Shown one piece after another: positions 25,116 to 36,980 of a stretch of 64,000 nucleotides of DNA. The notes under the pieces were generated by a model. That model ran no database searches. It had not been told where the DNA came from and saw nothing but the letters and a program-made list of their open reading frames with translations. The stretch's first letter is position 1, and each line of letters opens with the position of its first letter. A program made the position numbers and the translations under genes. The DNA is from Nymphaea colorata (lineage: Eukaryota > Streptophyta > Magnoliopsida > Nymphaeales > Nymphaeaceae), in NCBI RefSeq assembly GCF_008831285.2, contig NC_045139.1, forward strand, positions 19,484,892 through 19,548,891. The letters are read 5' to 3'.

Positions 25116-25501
25116 GTACGTGTTCAATCACATGCTGAAGTTGATAGGATGATCCTTAATAGAATGTGTTCCGACACTTAACCCTATTTCCTAGTTGTAT
25201 GATTGTGGCTAACCTATCCCAGTTTTCTTTTATGAATTGTTTCTAGCTTAAGGGTTTTATTGGGTTTCAAATTTTTTTCTGTCAATTGTATATCCCACTT
25301 AATGTGGTTGAATGTTCTAGATGGTGATGAGGGTGGTAGTTGCCAGAGGTAATTGTTCTTGTTGCACTCGTGTGGCACATAAACTTTAACATGCATCCTT
25401 TCTTACTGAAGATACACTATTACAGTAATCATGGGGAGATGGATTTCTATGTTACCCGTTATTTGGTCCGCTTATATGACATACTTTTTGCTCTTCTGCA
25501 G
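25116..25501 (+). other. Possible 3' UTR intron of the DUF726 gene
   Basis: Five bases after the stop codon comes AAG followed by GTACGT, a strong donor. A good acceptor, CTTCTGCAG, ends at 25501. Splicing would join the stop codon to a GC-balanced block from 25502. Because the junction would lie so close to the stop, it should not trigger nonsense-mediated decay. Confidence 0.4.
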
Positions 25502-27150
25502 GTGTATCGGGACCTAACGGTAGCAGGTCGTGTAGGGCCTGAGCAAAAACATAGGCAAACTTCCAGTACCAGTGAAATTAATGACAAGAAAAAATATTCC
25601 TAGCAGATAAAGAGGTTATGCGTCTGAAAATCGTGGGCAACCATTTCTTGATCAATGTAGGCGGCTTCTCTCTTTTAACCAAATTCAGGGTTAAGGCCCA
25701 GCTCTGTGGAGCCAAATAACAGGGTTAGGATCCTTGGCCCTCACGTTGACCCGAAGCTGGAAGAAGGTACAATATTATTTATGTTTCCAATAAAAGAGGG
25801 CTATCATTCTGCAGGCTCTTCTGGATAGAGGAATACCTCACAGGCGTTGGGCTTAGAAAAATTTAAATTAAAATAACTCATTATCGGGGAGCCCATCCAC
25901 TGTAAATTGAACTCTGATTCGGCATATGACTATCATGAGTTAATTTTAAAATGGAGGAAGACTGTACAAGCAAAATGAAACTCCAGAACCACCTACGTCT
26001 CGTGAGTTCCTTTTTGAACGACGAAGATTTTGCCAGCGAATTGAAGCCCCGGCAGTCCCCTGCTTTCTTCTGCAATGTGTACTGCTTGGATGCTTGGCAT
26101 CGACTATTCTCCTAGTGTTTGACCCCTTCACATGGCCATCGCGTGGCTCTGCGAAATATATTTCTTTTTCTAATCGTTTTTTTTTCAAAAAAACAGTATT
26201 TTTTTAAAAGTACTTTTTAAACTTTGTCCTCATAGAGGGGTTTTCTTTTTGTTTTGTAAGAGCATCTTGGTCATTTGCTACTGAATATTGACTTTGAATA
26301 GGAGGGAGATGTTCCGCTTGGGAATAGGGTCTTGTGAGCAAAATAAGTTTATGAATTCAGATGTTGTCAATGATTGTTCCGTTTCGTACGGGAAACATCG
26401 GACAATTATAGATATCGCCTATATGGACTTGGCAAAGTAGGGCAATTTTCTATTTATAAAGTCAATAAACATTTAATAAAGTGATTTTTTTTACCTAATT
26501 ATGGGCTGGCAGCACATCAGCTGCCAAGACACAAATCGGCTGATAAGCAGCAGAATCTGAAAGCGGTGGTTCGTTCGCCTTAAGCGGATGTCTGGTTTCG
26601 GACAACCACAAAAAAATGAGATAGGTTTGATCGAATGTCCAATGCAAGCTCTGTGGTTGTCCGAGCTCTCCATCCCCATACACTGTATCTGAACAGAAGA
26701 ACTGCGGTCTGGTTTCCTCTTAAGCTGATGTTTGGGTTCATGTATTGTTGACAGTAATGCAACTCCATCTTTAGAACCATTATTGGAAGATCATTGTGAG
26801 TGCTTGGGTGCAATTTTACTTCTTAGCCAAAGATTTTGAATGCCCTTCAAGCTCTCCGGTTTTGGATGGACAAAACTGTCAGATAACCAAAAGAAGCAGT
26901 TGGTAATCTGAGGAACCAACCGAAACTTCATATTGCTATCAGAATTCTGTGATTAAAATTGTCGCACGTACCAAAAAGAGCATGAAAGTTTTTTGTCATG
27001 CCTGCATGAATTGAGTTGCCTGCAGGAGTCTCTTTTCTCGCTATCTGGATCGTTTTATGTATGGTTTAATTGGAAAAAGAAGCTCTGTCGAGAGAGAGCA
27101 GAAAAATTAGATGTAACCGGAAAAACAGAAATCCCTAATTAACAGTTGTC

Positions 27151-27220
27151 TGTGTGTGTGACACACACACGGTGTGAGAGGAGAGAGGGAGAAGGGTGTG
27201 AGAGGAGAGAGGGAGAAGGT
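27151..27220. repeat. TG/AC hairpin followed by a 24-bp direct repeat
   Basis: A (TG)5 run directly followed by (AC)5 at 27151-27170 forms an almost perfect hairpin. Next come two head-to-tail copies of a 24-base unit beginning GGTGTGAGAGGAGAGAGGGA, at 27171-27194 and 27195-27218. Confidence 0.8.
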
Positions 27221-27464
27221 CGACAAAATGGAAATTTATTAAAAAACAAAAGACGGCAGAAAAACAAAAAACAAAGTAAATAAAAAAAGCCATAGAATAG
27301 AGAGAACAAAGAGAAAAGGAAGAGCGAGTATGCGATGGAGTGCAACCGTCAAGACAATGTGCAAGATAGCAGAGGACAAAGGGGTAAAAAAGAGGAGGTG
27401 AGCAGAGGGAGGGACAGGCAAAAACTTCAGCAAAGAAGGCCAAGCTGAGGAGAGGATGTCGCCT

Positions 27465-27469
<5 letters not shown>

Positions 27470-27499
<30 letters not shown>
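27470..27499. repeat. (GA)n microsatellite
   Basis: An uninterrupted run of about fifteen GA dinucleotides in the intergenic region 3' of the WD40 gene. Confidence 0.9.
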
Positions 27500-27502
<3 letters not shown>

Positions 27503-27926
27503 ATCCATCAAATAACTGAAATTATATGTAACTAGGCACTTGTTGCTTAATTGACTTGCATTATGGTGTGTCTCAACAGTATATTACAAAAATGATTTTC
27601 TGCTTGTCTTAGATCGACACAATACGGAGATAAAAACTTGTTACTTCTCATGTTTAGCAAGCCGTATGCCATGCTTCGTCCAACATACATAATGTGTGTA
27701 AGGCACATCATTCATCTAGAATGCACCAACGGACTAAGATGTGACTGTATCCATGATTACAGATCAGCTACTGGGGTCGATATTTAGGAGACGAATACCA
27801 CCTTGTGAAAGCACCGCAACTCAAATTTCAGTACCCAGCCAGGTTGATATTTCTTTGCTGATCAGAGCATCAGCCAAGTGAAGCAACCATCTCTCTATAT
27901 CAGCAGTTCCAACTTCCAGCAATCTG

Positions 27927-30129
27927 TCACCATATTGGAGAGAGTTGGTCAATTTGCCTTGCTGCAGCCCATAGTCTTGGCAGCCCTCCCACATTAGAAG
28001 TGTAAAACACCAAATTGGCATCATAACCTATAAAGCCTTGGCTAACAATCTTCCCAGTCCCCACTTCATATATTGATATTTTCTTTGTTCCTTGCCCTGA
28101 AGTTGCTATATATGCACCATCATTCCCAACAAATGTAGGCCTGTATATGTTGTTACATGATCTAACAGTAGAACCAACGTGACCAAGAAGCTTCTGAAGG
28201 GGTTCGCTTGGATTTCTGACATCATAAAGAAGCAATTCGGGATCTTTGCTTGCAGAAAGAAGCTTAAATTCATTTGATGGACTCCACTCGATGCTGTTGA
28301 TGCCAGTCGAGTGGTCAGAATTAATCGTCATGGTACACGCCTCTGGCAATCTTGTATCAAGAACGCATATCCTACCATCTGCACCGCAGTCGGCAAGAAT
28401 ATCTGCATCTCTGCATGAAAGCAGAAAAAGATGAATGGCAGGGCAAGTAGAAGTAAGATTCTCCTGCACAAAGTAGGAATTCCACAAGGACTGGGAGGAT
28501 ATTTGCACTCTCAAGGAAGACTCATGATATCGTTGGGACTAACTGGGAGATTGCAGGAAGACACGAAGCATTTCAAAAGAAGCACCCACAGTTTACTATT
28601 GGAGACATATCGGGATGAAACAACATGAAAAGAAAAGCATGGTTTAAACCAAGCAAACTCATATGCTACACTTGGAGTTTATCAACCACTTTAAAGAATT
28701 AACTGATGTGCTAACCACTGAAAAAGGAAACGATTTTTTTTTTTAATAATAACAACGGGAACGAACAGAAGAAAACCAAATTGAAGCTCATTCACGACTA
28801 TTGAAAGAACTAATAAGAAAAGTGCTCAGTTTCTGTTTCACTGGCAGTTCCCTTTTACAATGAAGAAATTAAGAAAGTCACATCAAAAACATTTCTTTGT
28901 TCTGAGCAACTCATCAATATGGCAGATTGCACATTTTCTTACAATATGTAACACTAAGACGGTCAACTAATCACAACGAAAAAGGGAAAGACGATATGTA
29001 ACACCATAAAGGAGAGTTTGTACCTGAAACAAACCCCTCTAATCACACCTGAATGATGGCCTGAAATGCTCCTATCTACGAAAACTCCACCACTACCATC
29101 CATCCTACAAAATCCCACTGAAGAATCCTTTGATGCTGTAACAATCACATCCTTTAACAGATCCATGGAATATATACCACCAGCATGCAAATCTCTCACT
29201 TGTCCCACAACAGGAGGGGACCAAGAAGCAGAATTGGTGATTGGTTGCTTAGAAACATCCCAAACTAGAATTCCACCATCATTGGAGGTAGAAACAACCA
29301 GCATTGCATTCGAACCCGCAAATCTAACCCCTGATACCCAACTCCTACTGCTTTTCCATGACATTAGAGGCTCAATGGCTTCGACCTTTTCACCATCTTC
29401 TTCATGAACTTGACTGCAGCTATCCATGGAAGTGCCGAAGATTGAAACGAAGCCGCCATGGCCACCTGCAGCCACTAGAGCCCGAGGTTCGCCGGCTCCA
29501 GCAGCACACACATCGACGGTATAAATTCTGGCGAGTAGAGGGTCGGCCAACGGCCGACCCACCATCTCAAAGCCGACAAATTTACCACTAGAAGAAACAC
29601 CACCAACCGATTCTCTGAGGCAAATGCGTTTGCAAGCGTAATTATAGACGCATGAGTGCTCGAACTGCAACTCTTTCACAGGTTCGCCGGGGGAATCGGT
29701 TTCTTCATTCGAATGGGGTTGGGTTTGCGGCCGCTTTCGGGCGCTCCGGCGGAGAGGGACCGAAGGGGGCGAGATGGGTGCCGATGATTTGGGGCGCGGT
29801 TTCGGTTTTGAGATCGATGGCTTCGTCGGAAGGAGATTAATAGGGGAAGCAAGGCCTAGTTTCTTCAACAGTTCTTGATTCCGACGAATGTTTTCCTCAC
29901 GCAGAAGCTCATAATCAGAGGCAGCGGTGGTGGTGAAGGTGGAAGAGACGGCCTTACTAGTGGCTGGAACGGTGGCGGAAGCAGCGGGCACGTCGGTGCC
30001 GGCCGTGGTGAAGGTGGTACAAGAAGAGAGGCCGGTGGCGGTGGCAGTGGCAGTGGAAGAAGTGAGATTGGTGGTAGCAGATTTTGATTCCGAGAAAAAG
30101 GATTTCAGCGATGACTGCCTGAGCTTCAT
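27927..30129 (-). CDS. WD40-repeat protein, WDR76/CMR1-like, with N-terminal PIP box
   Basis: Minus strand, two exons: 30129-29024 and 28410-27927, joined across a 613-bp intron that splits an Arg codon (AG|A); 529 residues. Residues 5-12 read QSSLKSFF, a textbook PCNA-interacting (PIP) box. A low-complexity Ser/Thr/Ala stretch follows to about residue 70. Then YELLREENIRRNQELLKKLG (about 73-92) resembles the N-terminal helix of the WDR76/yeast Cmr1 family, whose members act in DNA-damage and chromatin responses. A basic segment (RRSARKRP) near 128-134 may be a nuclear signal. WD40 repeats run from about 200 to the end, for example GILVWDVSK, GINSIEWSPSNEFKLLSAS and LLLYDVRNP. I chose the ATG at 30129; an in-frame ATG at 30231 would add 34 residues and push the PIP box inward. 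The frame stops at SPIW in exon 2; a longer end through another exon is possible. Confidence 0.78.
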
Positions 30130-33100
30130 CGCCGCGGGAACGTGAGAGAGCGAGCGAGCGCGTGAGAGAGAGAGAGAGAGGTGGCGGGAAAGACTGGTGA
30201 CAGCGTGCCTCCGGGTCCGGATCTCATACAAGGCGTCGTAGACGAATCGGATCCAGATCCAACTCTTTGCATGGTTTCCTCCTGAAGCCCGGCTGCAATA
30301 TTTTATTTTCTCCGGATTAAATCAATATTTCAAAATAAAATTATTCACATTTTTTTTTTAACTAACCAGCCGATGTTCATGACAAAGAGCTATGAAGCAT
30401 GTCATTTTAAGTGGCCATCAACTCCTTGAAAACTAGTAAACCTAACACTGTTTTTGTCATGGCATGTCCATGTTTCTTCCCTAGCTTCTCGCTTTCGTAT
30501 GGGAATCAAATTTTCATCAGCCCAAGAACTTAACTTGTGTAGATGGAAAATCAGTTTATTTGCAAATTCCCATGACTGGCAGATCATATCTACTCTTAAT
30601 TTTTTATATACAACATACAATTGACTTTGAAAAACTTTCCACTAATGACATTAATCAAAGTAATAAGAATATAAATGCTGTTCATATGTCAAAGAACAAG
30701 TCCACTGCCTCCATCTTTCCTCATTGACTGTATCATCTTCCTGCTTACTAAACATCTTTCGTTCATGAGAAATGGAGAAAAAAGCTCCATTCCAGAGAGA
30801 GAGTAGCAATTTCTTATAATGTTGGCAGCTAATCTTGATAATGTGAGGCAGTTGACCGTTGGTCAAATTGAAAACATTGCCGTGTTTGATCATCTCGGAG
30901 ATAATACAATATACAATGTGAGATTGAAGGAGATTTGTAAACTCCAGACCTGCCAGTCTGACTCCTCAATCGGATCTCAAAAAAGCACTGTTTATCGATG
31001 TAAAATAAAGTTCAAAATCACAGATCCGAGATATATATATTTTTTTAAACAGTGGATCTTTCTGGGGCACGTTTCTCAAATCAGCCTCCAAATTTTATAT
31101 CTTCTGCTACAAACACACTTGGTAACAAAAACACTGCATTAAACAGCCTTCTTCTTACCAAACGCCTTCGACTAATACAGCAATTGCATGACATTATATG
31201 AACCTGCCTCGGCAAATTGATGAAACACTACATGTAATCATTTGTCATTAGCCAAACGACCTTTGGTAAATGGAACACTTGCCGCCCTATAGATTGAGGC
31301 AGATTCACGAATGAACACTTAGTTTTAGTGTTTCGTGAATCTATTTCAATTTATAGAATAAATTCATGAAATACTTAGAAATAACTTGAAGTCAGAGTCC
31401 CATTATAACTTGGTCGATTCAAAACTCAGAGTAGGAGTAGAGCTCGAGAGCAGGCTTTTAGTATCAAACTCAGGTGTTCCGGGCCCAGCTCGTCTTAATG
31501 GTATTTCATACTCACCAGTTCGACATGATCTGGATCCACCTTTGGATGTAGGACATTTTGTTTGAAACTATATTTGATCTGATTCTGGACCAAATTGGAT
31601 GAATCCAAATCGAAATTCAATCCAATTTCTTAATCGGATATCAAATTTTTTTAAGTGATTTGATCAAATATCAGATCTAAATCAGATTTATTGAAATGTC
31701 TATTAACACAGCCATAAGAAAACACATAACCACATATCTGAACGCATAATGATGACAACATTATAATTATGTTCGATTCAACTGAAAGGCATAATCCTAA
31801 GTTCAGTCAGTCCGCTTATACCAGAAGGATCAAACGATGACCCTACACAAAGGTTACTTCAGTGGAGATCCTTTGAGATAAAAGAAATTCAAATCCAGAT
31901 TTGGAACCGCATTTTGTTTTAAGAGTTGAGTTTTTGCCAGCAAAGGAAGGACCCTTTCTGCCCTGACAAGATTTTTCGCATTGACTCACGTAGGCAGTCC
32001 GTCCTTAGTTTGACTGAGTGTCTTCCCCTTAAAATTTCATTAAAAAAAATATTTAGCGTATTTAAAAGTTTTGAAAAATTATATTTTGGCCTTTGTAAAA
32101 TTTTGCAGTTTTAATGAAAATTTTTTGGCTCCGCCACTGATGTCTACCCTCCTTGTGTCAATAGGGTGAAACACTATAACTCTTTAATGCCAATCTTTAG
32201 AATTTGGGTTTTATCTGGTAGAAAACAATTCAGACTCAAGCAGGCGCAAAGCCAAGGGGCATTGGCTCCACCTCAATTAAAAAAAATAATTACATGTAAA
32301 TTTTAGAAAATTTTACTTGTTCAGTATAAAAAATTTGAAAACGATATTTCGACGCGTGTCAAAATTTGAAAACTTTAATTCTGTCTTCTTCATAAAAAAT
32401 TTCTGACTCTGCCCCTAACCTCAAGTCGTACAAACCCATCGACAGAACTAGCTGCTTGTGATGAAGATATCATGGATAGCTCAAATCTTTGTCTTCAATG
32501 CGTTTTCCACATGGTATTCATAATTGGATAGAAAGTTGGTAACCCTGTACATGGTCCAGGTACAAGTATGAGAGACTAAACTATAGTTTTAAAAATTTAA
32601 CAAGGGCCAAAATATAATTTTCAAAATTTTTATATAGATTAAATCATTAAACTAATTTTTTTCCTTTTTACAAGTGAAATTTTAATTTTATAAAAAAATT
32701 GAGGTTGAGATATGGCCCCTACCAGCAGCCCCCCTTTTCTCTGCCCCTAATGAGGGAAGATCTTCGTTGACTTATAAAAAAATATACTACTCCAAAGCAG
32801 TTAGATTCTTGCATATTAACACTTTGAAAATATTGCCACAGGTACTAAGAATAAAATAATAATGATTTTGACGACGATAAAATGGTGCTATTTTAAGAGT
32901 AAGCATGACACGTTATGAAAGCCTTACAAGCCAAAACTTACCCTTCAACTTGTCTCTTGTTTGTATCTTAAACTAGTTTGGATTTTATCATCACTTCTAC
33001 GTGTTATCTACTCAAACACCAATTGTTCAATGCGTGCAAGTGATTTTCTTTTCATTATAAATATTTGCATTGGCAAAATTAGAACACAATATTAAAGGGG

Positions 33101-33886
33101 TATTGGCAATAGAAATACCAAAGATTAAGTTAGATTCATGAAAAACTATATTCTAATGTTCGATGAATCTGCTTCAATCTTTGAGACAAATTAATTAAAC
33201 ACGGTGTTCATATTTAGTGTCTGTTTTAATGCATAACCAAATTGAACAGTTGCCACAGGCAACTGTTCACCAGCCCGAACTAATGCACTGAAATGTATGC
33301 AAATTGGTGCATCTAATAAAAATGAAAAAAAAAAGTATGGAATCTTACACATGGATGACACGTGAAAATTGAGAAATGGTTCAAATTTTTCTTGAAATGT
33401 TGCCGGTGGTTTTCCTTGAAGGTGGATTGTGAGGAAGAGGAAGCTAGAAAAGGGGAGTTTGATCCTTCGAAGTTCAAAGATCTGCTGCAAGTCTATTTGG
33501 GAAGAAGAACAGATGGTTTTCCATGGACTAAAATAAGTGTCATCGTTTTCGTGTGGGGTTAGTTTCTTCTATTCAAGGGAGATTTATTCGTGCTTAGGTT
33601 AGCTTCTGCGTCATGGCATGACCACAAATTCTACTTGGATGTGCGACAGTTTGGTTTCGAATTGATGGGGAGCTTAAAAGTTTCTGGATTTAGACCACCA
33701 TTTTCAATTGAGAAGATGAACTTAAGCGATGACTATTCAATAGGCCGCTACTTGGGCTTCCCTTGTCAATAGAAACCACGTCGTTTTAAGTCTACAAATT
33801 TTAATGCATCTTCAACTATTGATTTTTGAATCACTAACAAAGGATTGAGATACATTAGATTGATGAGCCGCAAGAACAAACAACTT
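30130..33886. other. Intergenic DNA upstream of the WD40 gene
   Basis: The first ~60 bases are the CT-rich leader (minus-strand sense) of the WD40 gene, including a short GA run at about 30166-30180. The rest is AT-rich. An open frame at 33362-33562 (with DPSKFKDLLQVYLGRR) has amphipathic, protein-like composition, but I recognise no family and no splice context. A block at about 31550-31710 belongs to the dispersed 'AAATTCAA/GATTTGAAT'-type repeats also seen near 34340, 41905 and 44140. Confidence 0.45.
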
Positions 33887-33894
33887 CTAGGAGT

Positions 33895-34201
33895 TAGGGC
33901 TGTTCTTGGGCGAGTTCAAGTCGAGTTGAGCCAGCTAGAACTTGGCTCGAGCTCGACTCAAGTTTGATTTCATTAGCTCAAGTTCGACTGGGCTTGAGTT
34001 CTTAAAACTCGAATTCGGCTCGATTAAACTCGAGCCGAAGATTGGCTTGAGCCGAGCCAAACATTTCATTAACTGAGTTTAACCGAGCCGAGGCTACTTA
34101 ACTAAAGCTCAAGTCATTCAAGTTGTCGAGTTCGTTCGAGTCAAGTTTATCGAGCAAGTTCGAGTCGAGCTCGAGTTAGCTCAACTCGTTGAACAGCCCT
34201 A
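33895..34201. mobile_element. hAT-type MITE, 307 bp, with perfect TIRs and 8-bp TSD
   Basis: The element begins TAGGGCTGTTC and ends GAACAGCCCTA, an 11-of-11 perfect inverted repeat. It is flanked on both sides by the same 8 bases, CTAGGAGT (33887-33894 and 34202-34209), the duplication length made by hAT transposases. The interior is non-coding and full of short CTCGAG, CGAGTT and GAGCTCGA motifs and inverted arms. It has no transposase, so it would need one in trans. Intact ends and duplication suggest a fairly recent insertion. Confidence 0.9.
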
Positions 34202-35225
34202 CTAGGAGTTGGCCGGTACGTTCGAGTCTCATCTAGTATATAAAATTATGAACTTGGTCCGATGTTGGTCGGTCCGCCAAGGTTAGCCGATTAGATTGTC
34301 CGAACCAATACGATATAGGTCCCCTTTCAAAGTTAGTAGCAATGTCAACAGTTCCAGATTTTGATATATCCAATCAATTTCAAACCATTTCAGTCAGATT
34401 CAATATCCAAAACGGGATCCGAGTCAAACTGCTTTTTGTATCAGACCCAGTGTCCCACTTGGAACCGATCCGAATCCAACAAAAAGACAGAAACTACACT
34501 ATATACGGTGGATTTTTGGCTAGTTTGATCAAAGTTCGGGTCTGGCTGGCTCCATCTCTCTCAGGCTTGTCTACATGGGAGCGAGGCGAGATTTGAGCTG
34601 AGTCCAACCCACTTCAAAGAAGACTTCAGTGGACTTTTTAAGCAAATGTGAGGAAGCCAACTTATTTGACAAAGCTCTTGAGCTGTTCATACATAGACAA
34701 CAGTAACTTTGGCACCTGATTTGCCTGCATGTACCAAACCAATGAAGAGAAAACCAAAATGTATTTGCCAAGCACCTTGCCTTCGCGTGTCCGTGTCCTT
34801 GTATCCGCCGTCCATCTCGAGATCGGAGAACGCCGACCAATGACTGTTGATCTTGCGGCCGAAGAATTTGCGGCTTAATCACTTCTAAGATGAACAAGAT
34901 CAACGAATAATTGCCAAAAAAGTGTGAACTTCCATGTGTTTCAACACAACTTATCTGTACTTTATCATTTTCCGTCCTTCAAATGATTCAATCTCTATTA
35001 TTCAAGTCTTCTTTGTCGTGTTTATCAGTAGGAATGAGATCCAACACCAAGGGATTCCACGATAATGAGCATTCAAATAGCGTTTTTTAAGTGCAAATTA
35101 CAATTTTTTTTCAAAAACCTAACTTTGGCATACAAAACGCGTTCACTTGATTGAAGTAATCTAGGATAAGAATATTTACAAAAGTAACATGAAGGTTTGG
35201 TCATAATAGAAAGCATTATTTCAAG

Positions 35226-35318
35226 AAAAGTCTCATTGTTATTCAAAAACCCATTTAAAAGTCTCATTGTTATTCAAAAACCCATTTAAAAGTCTCATTG
35301 TTATTCAAAAACCCATTT
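35226..35318. repeat. Three perfect tandem copies of a 31-bp unit
   Basis: The unit beginning AAAAGTCTCATTGTTATTCA is repeated head to tail starting at 35226, 35257 and 35288, with no spacers. Identity of the copies indicates recent slippage or unequal exchange. The lack of spacers rules out a CRISPR-like array. Confidence 0.95.
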
Positions 35319-35410
35319 AAGGTTTTTCCGTGGTCAACTTCTACACCACCTTTTCCGTCACCACGGTTGTTAAATTAGCAAAAAAAGGAAAAGTAGAAAG
35401 AATCTAAAAG

Positions 35411-35630
35411 CACAACTGACATTCATAATAATGTTCAAAAGAGGTATCTACTTAGAACACTTTCAAAAAACCCCGCAAGTTTTATAACTAATTACAAGAG
35501 TTAGCCATATTTCATAAAAGCACAACTAACCTTCTGAATAATGTTTAAAAGCGGCATTTACTTTGAACCCTTTCAAAATACTTTGGAAGTTTTACAACTA
35601 GTGTCAATGAGTTAGCCATATGTTTTGAAA
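35411..35630. repeat. Diverged 110-bp tandem duplication
   Basis: Two copies start CACAACTGAC (35411) and CACAACTAAC (35521). They share GAATAATGTT/ATAATAATGTT, TTTACTTTGAAC/TCTACTTAGAAC and GAGTTAGCCATAT in the same order. Divergence is moderate, so this is older than the neighbouring 31-bp repeat. Confidence 0.8.
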
Positions 35631-36443
35631 ATAAGAAGCTGAAAATGGCAAGTGAGATTTTATGGCATTTTACCTGTGACGATAAAATACCTACGTTACC
35701 TGACATCATACGGTATAGTATTACATATGAGGTTGAAATCAAATATGGTATTGTAAAAGTAGGCAAAATTGATAACTCCAATGATACCAAATTGAAAAAT
35801 GATATTTTGGTCCTTATTAAAGTTTTGAAGCCATAATTCGGCGCCTTGATGAAAAATTCCTGTCTTCCCCCTCTAACAACACTTAGATTGAACAATTTTA
35901 TGTCTCGCTAAAATGAATCAAACCCCAAAACTAGTATTTCTGTTGAATCCACATGATTCATTAACAACATTTTTTAGTAAAATAACAGTTCATGGCACTT
36001 TAAGCAATGGTTTACGATGCTTCCAGCAACAAATTTGTACTTTTTAGCAATTCAGCAACATTATAAATATTGGTAGATGCCAGAATAATAAGTCAAATTT
36101 AAAAACTAGACCCCATAGTTTTTAATGAAAAATGTGTTAAACAAAATGTAAAGATCCCAATATATTTGTAAAAACTATTTAAATATAATACATGCTTTGA
36201 TTAAGTTGTTTTTATGAAAAATGCAGACTTCTCTGCCATCAAAATGTTGATATCTTAGCAACGGTTTTTTTTTTTTTTTTTTTTTGCTTATTACAAAGAC
36301 ATTATCAAACTCAAAAAACTGATCAACTTAATAAATGTTTTTCATCAACCCATTCTTATGATAATATCAATTAAGGTTAGATTGCAAGTAAACACTTTAA
36401 TTGTTGCATTTAAGTAATCTGGTTTTTGTCACTCGTTGGAACC

Positions 36444-36446
<3 letters not shown>

Positions 36447-36521
<75 letters not shown>
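36447..36521. repeat. (TA)n microsatellite, about 75 bp
   Basis: An uninterrupted run of about 37 TA dinucleotides, the longest simple repeat in the window. Its length is likely to vary between individuals and could be affected by assembly. Confidence 0.95.
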
Positions 36522-36523
<2 letters not shown>

Positions 36524-36576
36524 TAAATGAGACACTTCAATGCTAAATGGATAAGGAACAATCTCAGTCATTATGA

Positions 36577-36980
36577 GCTGTTTGGATGACACGTTCAAAA
36601 CCTTTGCCCCCAAAACCATTTGACGAACCCAATTTTTACAAAAGTTGGTCGCGATATGGTGATGAAAAAGCTGCAACCCCAAGATTTTTCATCTAAAACC
36701 TAGTATTGGTCGGACAGGATGACACAATATATTTGAGAATGCTCTTAATGTTATAGCTATGACATAACTGTATGAACTTGATTTTTTATTTTTTTGTTTG
36801 ACAAGTATCCTCAAAAACTCATTTTTTGTCATCCAAACACAAACGAGGTTTTGAAAATTGAAACCTAATTTTTGCCTTATCATCTAAATAAGCAAACCAG
36901 GTTTGAAAAACCAAGTTTTGAGGAAACCAGGTTTTGGGAAAACAAAGTTTTAGAGAGTAGTGTCATCCCAATACCCCCTT
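36577..36980. mobile_element. MITE-like inverted-repeat element
   Basis: About 400 bp with imperfect inverted ends. The left end contains TTTGGATGACAC then AAAACCTTTG; the right end, read in reverse, contains TTGGGATGACAC then AAAACTTTG. The interior has repeated short blocks such as ACCAGGTTTTG and TCATCCAAACA. No transposase and no clear target duplication. A stretch near 54490-54680 carries similar text (TTTGGATGATAC, AACTTGGTTTTC) and may be a relative. Confidence 0.4.

Larger units (their letters stand above)
25502..27926. other. Intergenic region between DUF726 and the WD40 gene (convergent)
   Basis: The left part is probably 3' UTR of the DUF726 gene and the right edge is 3' flank of the minus-strand WD40 gene. 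The middle has short frames on both strands with no recognised product. Between 27150 and 27500 it becomes purine-rich with simple repeats. Confidence 0.5.
34210..36440. other. AT-rich intergenic DNA with tandem duplications
   Basis: No gene recognised. It holds a dispersed AT-rich repeat (about 34335-34480) and two local tandem repeats (listed separately). The minus-strand frame at 34571-34903 is unrecognised. Confidence 0.45.

Noticed and set aside
33362-33562. 66-residue frame with DPSKFKDLLQVYLGRR
   Set aside because: Protein-like composition, but no recognised family, promoter or splice partner; not enough to call a gene.
35226-35318. CRISPR-like direct repeats
   Set aside because: The 31-bp units are directly adjacent with no spacers, and this is plant nuclear DNA.
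36446-36682. Minus-strand frame ending in repeated Tyr-Ile
   Set aside because: The Tyr-Ile tail is simply the translation of the TA microsatellite.
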